From: Sisyra terminalis
Lineage: Eukaryota > Arthropoda > Insecta > Neuroptera > Sisyridae
Length of the DNA stretch: 64,000 nucleotides
Assembly (NCBI GenBank): GCA_958496175.1
Contig: OY292274.1
Coordinates: 58,848,630-58,912,629, forward strand
Reading direction: 5' to 3'
Numbering within the stretch: position 1 is the first letter of the stretch; each line of letters begins with the position of its first letter. Below, piece after piece: positions 56,961 to 64,000 of this stretch. A model generated the notes under the pieces. It was not told where the DNA came from. It worked only from the letters and a program-made list of their open reading frames with translations, and ran no database searches. Both the position numbers and the translations under genes were made by a program.

Positions 56961-59503
56961 TAAGTCGACGTTTTCATTCTTAAATAATAAAAATCTGAGC
57001 TTAAAAATCAAATGTTGATTTGATGCAGTTCAAATATGCCATACATTTCTCTTGATTTCGAAAACATTACTTTGAATCTAATTATCTTTAAGATTGAAAT
57101 TACGATCATAAATACCAATTACCAGCATTGATAAATTTGAACTATTTGCATTTTTAACTGATTTTATTTTTGAAAAAAATTGTCATATTGTGATGAACTA
57201 AATTAAAGTATAAAATTTCATATATTGCAAATAGTGAATGATTACCAAAATTGGATTAAAATAAACTAATTTGAAGATAATCGCCTGGGTTTTACAGTCC
57301 CCTTTTTTCAACCTAGTAAATGCAGAAATGCAGACTGGAAATATATCAAAGGTAGTCCTTAGAAAAGCTTTGGGATTATTTGTATAATTTTCTAAGGTAT
57401 TGGGAACTGACCACTTTGGTCACGACGTCTGGTGGCTAAAAAAATATTATTTTTAGTGTATACTTTAATACACAAGTATATAAAGTAGTTCATTAAAAGT
57501 AAATTAAAAGTTAAATAAGAATTGTCGGCTAGAAGAACTGTTAACAGTTCCCAGATCTTCGGTTTGATTTTGGTTCGGATAATTGGACAATTTTTTTTTC
57601 AAAGACAACAAAGCTCATCAGAATAAAGTACAGAGACAAATCTGCTTTTATCGTAGAAAATATTTTTTATTACGAAATATTCTAAACTTCATCTTATTGA
57701 TATTTTTTTAAATTCAAATTGGTTTTTAGAATTCTATATTAGTTTTAAGTTTACAATACATATTTGCAATGTTAATTTTAGTTGGAATACAATTTTTTTT
57801 TTTTTTTTGAAATTTTACTAATATTTTGAACCTAACCCCATACAATATGGGGTTTACATTGCGCTTTGTTTTTGGGGGACGGAACTACCGTTGGAGGGTT
57901 TACTGTATTTGTAAAAGAATAAAAGAGTAATAATATGAATCGTGCGAAAATTCAAGCACTAGAAGTGGAAAATTTTGATGAAAAGTTTTTCTGGAATTGC
58001 AAACTTTTGATTACATTCTGAAAATAAAAAATTATAATATTATTGGATTTGTACCCAAATTCACTGATGTATAAGGCAGTGGTTCTACCATTGCAGTTTT
58101 CAGTATACATCTTAGTTTTACAGTTAAAATATATATTTATTTGCGACTAAAACCACTTATAATTTAATAAGCACGATTTTTCAATCTTATGCAATCTTAG
58201 ACTATCTTTAATATTCAATCTTAAGACTGAAAAAAAGCTACTTTTCTAATTGTTCTAAAGCTTTTTGGAAGCAAAAAATGATTACTATTTTGGGAAGTTC
58301 TAAACAATTGAGATTGTTTTATTTATCGTTGTTGTTTATAGTTGAAAGCCTATAATTTTAGTATGGATAACTAACTTTATGTATTATAGTAGTATTATTC
58401 GATAAGTCGTTGAATAAAGCTCATATTCAATGTCGTTTAAAACAATAGCCGTAAAACACCAAAGTAAAATATTTATTCTTTGAAGACTTCGTAATTTTAT
58501 CTCGTTTTATTTGAGGTTTGAAAGCATAAACAGCAAGTGTAGGACATAATTTTGTCTCCTTTATTTAAAATATTAAAATCACGGAATCCGTGTTTATCCC
58601 ATTGTCCCCAAGCTCATTCCATTTTCATGTGCGTAAAGTGTTATAGATCCAACCCTTCTGAAATAATAGTCAATCACTTTGTATACATAAAATTTGATCA
58701 ATTGTGCTTTTGATTTCTACAGCAAAAAAAAATCCTAAAACCATTTAATTGGAATTTTGAAAGGCATCGCTCACCTTTATAATCCTTTTACCCAATTTAA
58801 ATTAGTTTTAATGAACTTAACCCAAACATATGTTTGAATTAAACAGAATAACGAAAATTAGATTCAAGTTTCACGTTAACACTTTGAAATCTTATTGAAA
58901 TATATAAAACGAACAATTTACATACAAATTTTGTGTGTCATACGTACAGCGTACATTATTCTAATTGCCGTTGTAATTCAATAATGGAAAGAAATGTGCT
59001 CGAGAACATTTCGAATTTACACAAATTGATTGGGAGAAAAAGTGGTCAAACCTTTCCCAATTGCTTAAATAGTAAAGAATTTAAATTTTCGCTGACTAGA
59101 ACACTCGCAAATTCAATCGCTACATTCATTTGGAAACGGTCGTAAATTCCGTACAATCAATATACACAGATATTTAGTAGGTATATTTGATGGCATGGTA
59201 ATTTATCTCGTTGAAAGGAAAAGGCAAAAAATACCGTTTTTTTTTGGGGAAAATTCATTCTTTAGAAAGAACCTCAATGTTCCGCTTATTTTTCTTTGAA
59301 TGCAAAAAGAAATCAGCGGAAAATAAAGTGATTTATTTGTATAATAGTAAAAGATAAATTCAGGATAATTAAACTTTAGTCTAGCGAAGGATTGTTATTT
59401 AACCGTTTGCTACTTATTCTGGTTGTATTACAATTTTTTACTTTATTTTCTTCTGGAGTTATATAAGTTTTCAACAATTCAATTTATTTTTTGCTTCTTC
59501 TTC
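56961..59503. other. AT-rich sequence; one pogo-like end at 57872-57906
   Basis: The minus strand at 57906-57872 reads TACAGTAAACCCTCCAACGG then TAGTTCCGTCCCCC, like the terminus at 36951 (TACAGTAAACTCTT). Its partner end was not found. The 70-codon frame at 58933-59145 has no recognised motif. Confidence 0.4.
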
Positions 59504-60089
59504 AAACTATGTTATTTCTTTTCATTGTGGCCTATTATGTAAGTTTATTTATTTAAACACTAAAGGACCCGGTGAACTTTGTACCACTTAATGTTGAATT
59601 GCGAAAAGGTATAGACAGCTTTGTATGGGAAAAAAGGCCCCCGTGGCTTTTTCGATTCAAACTCAGAGGATCTTTTTGATACTAAATAAAAAAAATTAGC
59701 CAAATTTCTAGCATTTTATCTCAAGCGGTTTTCCAAGCCCCACCAACCGAAATGGTATTACCGTCAATACCGTAGTACCGTAGCGATACGGTAATACCGT
59801 CACTATCGTAATACGTATCGATACGGTATTGACAATAATACCGTTTCGGTTGGTGGGGCTTGGAAAACCGCTTGAGATAAAAAGCTGGAAATTTGGCTAT
59901 TTTTTTTATTTAGTATCAAAATGATCCTCTGAGTTTGAATCGAAAAAGCCGCGGAGGCTTTTTTCCCATACAATGCTGGCTATACCCTTTCGCAATTCAA
60001 CTTAAGGTGGTACAAAGTTCACCGGGTCCTTTAGTGTTTAAAAAAATAAACTTTCATAATAAACCACAAGAAAAACAAATAACATAGTT
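59504..60089. repeat. Large palindrome, about 586 bp
   Basis: The core inverted repeat begins AAACACTAAAGGACCCGGTG at 59555 and ends with its inverse at 60041. The symmetry continues outward on both sides through AAGTTTATTT and ACTATGTTATTT, so the fold spans 59504-60089. The arms share TGTACCAC, GAAAAAGCC and CCAAGCCCCACCAACCGAAA or inverses. The centre (59755-59840) is packed with TACCGT/ACGGTA repeats. Near-perfect inner arms suggest a recent origin. Confidence 0.85.
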
Positions 60090-60163
60090 ACGGTAATACT
60101 GTCAATACCGTATTACCATATTTATACGGTATTGACGGTTATACCGAATCGGCTGGAGGGGCT
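60090..60163. repeat. Second copy of the palindrome's TACCG-rich centre
   Basis: ACGGTAATACTGTCAATACC, then a TATACGGTATTGACGGTTAT-type stretch and ACCGAATCGGCTGGAGGGGC. This resembles the centre and inner right arm of the neighbouring palindrome (ATACCGTTTCGGTTGGTGGG). It sits immediately next to it. Confidence 0.6.
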
Positions 60164-62071
60164 CATTTTAACAGCCACCTTAGTCGAATTATTATCGATG
60201 TACAATTATAAGAACTAATTAAAAGCTAATAAAAATATCTTATCATGTATTTCATAGAATAATTGCCTAAAAAAATAATTTTTAACGACAATTTCTTAAT
60301 TTTCTAGATAGTTTTATGAATTGTATATATATTTGAAAAATAATTATCTTCATATTATTTTACCAAACGACGTATTGGAAACATTAGATCTTTTAAGGTG
60401 GGCATTGTCCATAATAATATTTTTGCAATAAAGTTTATACGTTAATCTGTTTATCTAGGCTTGGACGAATACAACAAATTATAGATCATACAAATCGGTA
60501 CAGCCATTCTTCAGTTATAAATAGTTAATTAATTTGACTTTGTTTTAAATATAAATTGATTAACAAACAAATTTTAAAACCAATGAATTATTTTGTAAAC
60601 CCTGTACAAAATAATGAAGAAGATCTTTTAATTTTGTAAATGATACACAAAAATAGATAATGTGCAGTAGTGGATTTATAAATGCATCACCCATTGATTA
60701 CCGTTTTTGTTAATTTTTTCATTATTCATTGGAATATTTCATTGGAAATAGGTAGATGAAAAATATGAACCTCCTGATTTGGATATATGTATTTAATTTA
60801 CAAAATTAGCGCCTAAATTCGAATCCAATATCATTGCAAATTTTCCGCAAAATGTTGCTTAATTGGCAGATATTAAGTGAATCCGTGAATGTTTCAGAAA
60901 TCAAAATTAGTATTAATGCACAGTATAGTTTTTGTGGTTCAATATCAAATATTTGGGTTTTTGAAAGTATATTTAAAATCTTTCGAAATAATTTTCATAT
61001 TATCCATAATATTCAATCGGAAGCATCTAAATTCAACGGCCAAAATCTCAGTATAAAATTTTTGTTCCTGCAACCTAGAAAAACTTTTGACAATGAAAAA
61101 TGGTTTATGATAAAAAATAAATAGAATTTTGATTTAAGGGTTTGAATTCAGTTCCTATGGCTTATTTGTTGAGTAAACAACTTTCAAAATTATGTCATAT
61201 TGAATTTTGTTCTTAACTTATCTCTGGGTATTCTAATTTATGATTAAATCAACCGGAAGTTATTAAAACACTGTCGATAATATGGAAATCATAAGTTTGT
61301 ACAAAAGATTAAGTGGAATCAATTCTTATCTGTCTATAAACAAAAGCTCTCTGTGTTTCGTATGTTTGTCATTTACAATAATTCGACAATCCATCATATT
61401 TCTATTACTTGCTTTTGAAGTTCTCGGGATCGGTATCAAACTTAAAACTGTTTTATTATTCGTAGAATAAGTTGTCATTGGCTATTTTCGTCTTTATTAC
61501 ATTCTGGGAATAAAACTTTTGCTGCATTTTTTCTCCTACAACTTGTTTCTTTTGAATTTATTTTCTGATTTTTAAATTTAAAACATTTTATTGAGATTTA
61601 AAAATAGTTACCCATGTCAATGGATGTTTCCTTATTTTCCCATTATAATCGGGTGTGGCTTAAATGTACGTCGAAAATGGTGAAAATCACGTCCAAAAAG
61701 TGTGTTTTAACGCCAAATAATAAAAGGGAACAGTTCTTTTGTAATATTTACAGAAAAATATTATATTGGACATCTATGAATGAAAAAAAAGCAACAATGA
61801 TTATTTAACAGCGTTAAAATTTAATTTACGGCTACATAATGTAAAATTATTTTAAATACGAACAACTACTTATTTAGATTAAATTTTAACACGTGGCTAA
61901 AATCATAGCCAAATTAGTTCGATGGTACATTATCAGGATATCTAAGTACAAACAATGGGATTGAATTTACCAATTCCATAATATAAAAAGAAAACCCTTT
62001 AAAAGATCGTTTAACTATTTCTCAATTTTTAAATAAATTAAATAATTTACTAATTAAATGGTCTGTGGACA
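60164..62071. other. AT-rich sequence with no recognised feature
   Basis: Open frames at 60834-61124, 61282-61470 and 61614-61808 (+) are AT-driven and I recognise nothing in them. They are not supported as genes. Confidence 0.4.
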
Positions 62072-62410
62072 GAAATCCAAAGCTACAAAAAAATTTCTAT
62101 GAAACCAATAGTTACTTTAAAAGAATGGACCGAATCTTATCATTGGGCATTACAAAACAAGAAAATAATAAAAGTGGATACTGCATACTATGTATGTACT
62201 TCAAATTCGAGTTATAAAAGTATAACTAATTGGTAACCAAATATATTATTGACGGCTGGGAAACTTTTGAAGATTTTGAACAGAGTTTTAATGGCACTTA
62301 GGCATTTAATATGGATGCTGATATTAGTACATGTAATTGTACATGTCCAATATTTGAAATAAAACAAGTGCAAGCATTAGTTGGGTTTTCTAATCCGTTT
62401 GAAAAAAATT
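62072..62410 (+). pseudogene. MULE-like transposase C-terminal relic with SWIM-type cysteines (tentative)
   Basis: The first frame reads TLKEWTESYHWALQNKKIIK then VDTAYYVCTSN and ends at a stop at 62233. A second frame continues GWETFEDFEQSFNGT, a stop, then FNMDADISTCNCTCPIFE. This order (short linker, a 'W-x-x-F-x-x-F' segment, then a Cys-x-Cys-Pro-x-F SWIM-like finger) is what I expect at the C-terminus of MULE/Phantom-type insect transposases. The final Cys-x-His of the finger is lost. At least one frameshift and two stops. Confidence 0.45.
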
Positions 62411-62830
62411 AGATTCCCTTAGGAAACTAAATGTATTACTTTAGGACAAAAACGTAAATATGGGCGCCCATCAAAAGCAAAGAAAGCAATAATTACTCTA
62501 TAAATTTACTTATTTGACCTAAAAATGTATGCTACTTGGCGTTTTTAATTTTCTATTTGGTACATGCTTGTGTTGTCGTTTTATACTTAAATTATACTAT
62601 TATTTAATCAATCTTGGAGTTAAATGTTTAAATCTGGCGTGCAAATCACCTGTATAAAAATTAAATATCTAACGTTAATTAACATTTTTTATTGACTGTT
62701 GAATAAGCGATAAAACTATACAAATACGATAAGTTGTGATTCTCTATAGTTTTAAATCCGAAAAGCTCTACTACCGAAGAATTGGAAGCTTTGTTATGTC
62801 CATAATTACAATGGCCATTTTCTTTGAAGG

Positions 62831-63748
62831 TAGGGGAACCTAAGGCGGAACGGGGTACCTAAACTTTATTTACAATTTATGAGAAGTTTAAAGAAACAAT
62901 CTCATTGTTTTGTAATTTATATATTTATTTGATTCATTCTTTACAAATAAAAAAATATTTCATTGGTTTAAATTAATAATTAATATTGAAAAGTTAGGTT
63001 TCAAAAACAAATAGAAATTTCCCATTCTGCCTTATATCCTGGGGCACAATGGGGAATGAGCCTGGAACGCAGTAGGATACTTGTTATTGGCTTAGTTCGC
63101 AGATGAAGACACTGCCATCGTCGTGTTTAGCCCAGCACATGCCTAATGTGCCCATTTTTGACTAATACTGCAGGAACACCAGCTTTCATTAGATTTGGAG
63201 TTTAAATCTTCACAGTATAAGCAGATTACCTCTGCAACTTCCGACCTTTCTTATATATGGACTGTTGGCTAGTTTTCCTTATATATGTACGCACTATCTG
63301 CTGATAAAATAAAAATGTCTATCTGAATAGGAAATACTATCTGAATGGTATATCCCATTCCACCCCACCCATTGTGCCCCAAAGCACCTTCCACAGAAGC
63401 ACGACTTTTATGGCAGGATATATTGGTTATATTTGAATTATCACTAGGCTTTTAGTTAGCCAACAGTATGTTTTAACAAACATGTCATGATAATATTCAA
63501 ACAAAAAATAATACATAGCATAATTACCTTAGTGCTTCTTTGCAAAAATTAGAATTCGGAAACGTTTATTTCGACTTTTGATAAAAATAAAAACAACTGC
63601 ACTTTTTACTGGCGATAGCCACTTTTTATAATGCAGCACAGTTAATTGAACATTGAGTATGATTTTTATGCGTTTTTGTCACCTGCAGCAAGGGCTAATT
63701 CCATTTCCCATCCCGCCCCGGTACCCCATTCCGCCCCGTGTTCCCATA
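62831..63748 (-). mobile_element. pogo-like DNA transposon, internally deleted
   Basis: The left end TAGGGGAACCTAAGGCGGAA then CGGGGTACC, and the inverse of the right end, TATGGGAACACGGGGCGGAA then TGGGGTACC, are clear terminal repeats. TA lies at both edges. Shorter GGGGCACAATGGGG-type repeats lie inside (63049 and, inverted, 63358-63380). The only coding remnant is a zinc-finger-like C-terminus on the minus strand (63090-63240). The DDE catalytic domain is gone. Confidence 0.7.
63090..63240 (-). pseudogene. C-terminal zinc-finger remnant of a pogo-like transposase
   Basis: Minus strand: VAEVICLYCEDLNSKSNE, SWCSCSISQKWAH, a stop (TAG in place of a probable GAG), then ACAGLNTT. The Cys-x-x-Cys ... 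Cys-x-Cys ... Trp-Ala-His-x-x-Cys pattern is the PHD-like finger often found at the C-terminus of insect pogo/Tigger-type transposases. It lies within the terminal repeats described above. Confidence 0.6.
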
Positions 63749-63774
63749 CTTACCTGTTTTAGGAAAAACCGTAT

Positions 63775-64000
63775 TAACACTATAATAGTCAAAAGTTATT
63801 TCATCGGATTTCTATTAATTTCAATCGTTACAACATTTATTTAATGATAAAAAAATTTAAAGGTCATGTGATGTTCAAAACGTAATTTTTTGATATTTTC
63901 CTTAATAATCAATTGGTTTTTACTAATGTGGCTTTAAAAATTTGCACAGTAGATACCAGAACGTTGATACTATTGAGGTTGATTATATCATTGATTTAAA
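63775..64000 (+). repeat. Dispersed repeat R1, copy 2 (runs off the window)
   Basis: It matches 10595..10930 without the SINE insertion: TTTCAATCGTTACAACATTT, TATTTTCCTTAATAATCAAT and GTTGATTATATCATTGATTT. It starts about 25 bases after the pogo-like element and continues past the right edge. Confidence 0.7.

Noticed and set aside
1..64000. CRISPR arrays, rRNA, prokaryotic operons or viral gene clusters
   Set aside because: None seen; the tandem repeats here lack the short repeat-spacer layout, and all recognisable proteins are insect-type transposon remnants or the single SDR exon.

Overview
The window looks like AT-rich nuclear DNA of an insect. I see no bacterial operons, no rRNA or functional tRNA genes and no CRISPR array. 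It holds decayed insect-type transposons (Tc1, a mariner-like DD41D element, pogo-like, MULE-like, Jockey and RNase H-bearing LINEs), tRNA-derived SINEs and many foldback elements. A beetle or a similar TE-rich insect would fit, but I cannot name the species.

The only host coding sequence I can defend is one exon on the minus strand (3783..3977). It encodes 63 N-terminal residues: a membrane anchor followed by the start of a short-chain dehydrogenase/reductase (SDR) Rossmann motif. It has a good splice acceptor upstream of the ATG and a GTAAGT donor after codon 63. A locally less AT-rich patch at about 39165..39660 with minus-strand splice signals may be its promoter and 5' UTR, about 35 kb upstream. 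A similar patch at 54590..54896 may be a plus-strand first exon. Both are inferences. Most of the window would then be intronic or intergenic.

Layout. 0-3 kb: a Tc1-like element split by hairpin element A, with hairpin element B inserted at its right end. 3-4 kb: a MITE and the SDR exon. 5-14 kb: dispersed repeats, a foldback with a GC-rich core, a mariner relic, a SINE insertion and a LINE tail. 16-17.6 kb: a LINE whose RNase H segment has become a tandem array. 19.8-22.5 kb: hairpin C1, a Jockey reverse transcriptase fragment and a palindrome with hammerhead-like motifs. 24.6-26.7 kb: a higher-order tandem repeat and an internally deleted DD41D transposon. 28.7-29.7 kb: hairpin C2. 31-32.3 kb: dispersed repeats. 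34.2-34.9 kb: a SINE and a second hammerhead-like palindrome. 37-43 kb: tandem arrays, a TTA-flanked palindrome and a TTAA-flanked Kolobok-like element. 47.4-48.9 kb: hairpin C3, a SINE and a paralogous empty site. 50-54 kb: two MITEs, a third hammerhead-like inverted repeat and element D. 56-60 kb: a 429-bp tandem duplication and a 0.6-kb palindrome. 62-64 kb: MULE and pogo-like relics and a second copy of the 10.6-kb repeat.

The two strongest observations are these. First, six elements (A, B, C1-C3, D) appear to form one group. Five share TAGGGTG termini, four have 8-bp target duplications by eye and a fifth (B) has one with a single mismatch at its edge, and most share two subterminal sequence blocks although their remaining sequence differs. 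Second, three unrelated palindromic repeats carry hammerhead-ribozyme-like cores (CUGANRA, stem II, GAAA, palindromic stem III) of the kind known from Penelope-like retroelements.
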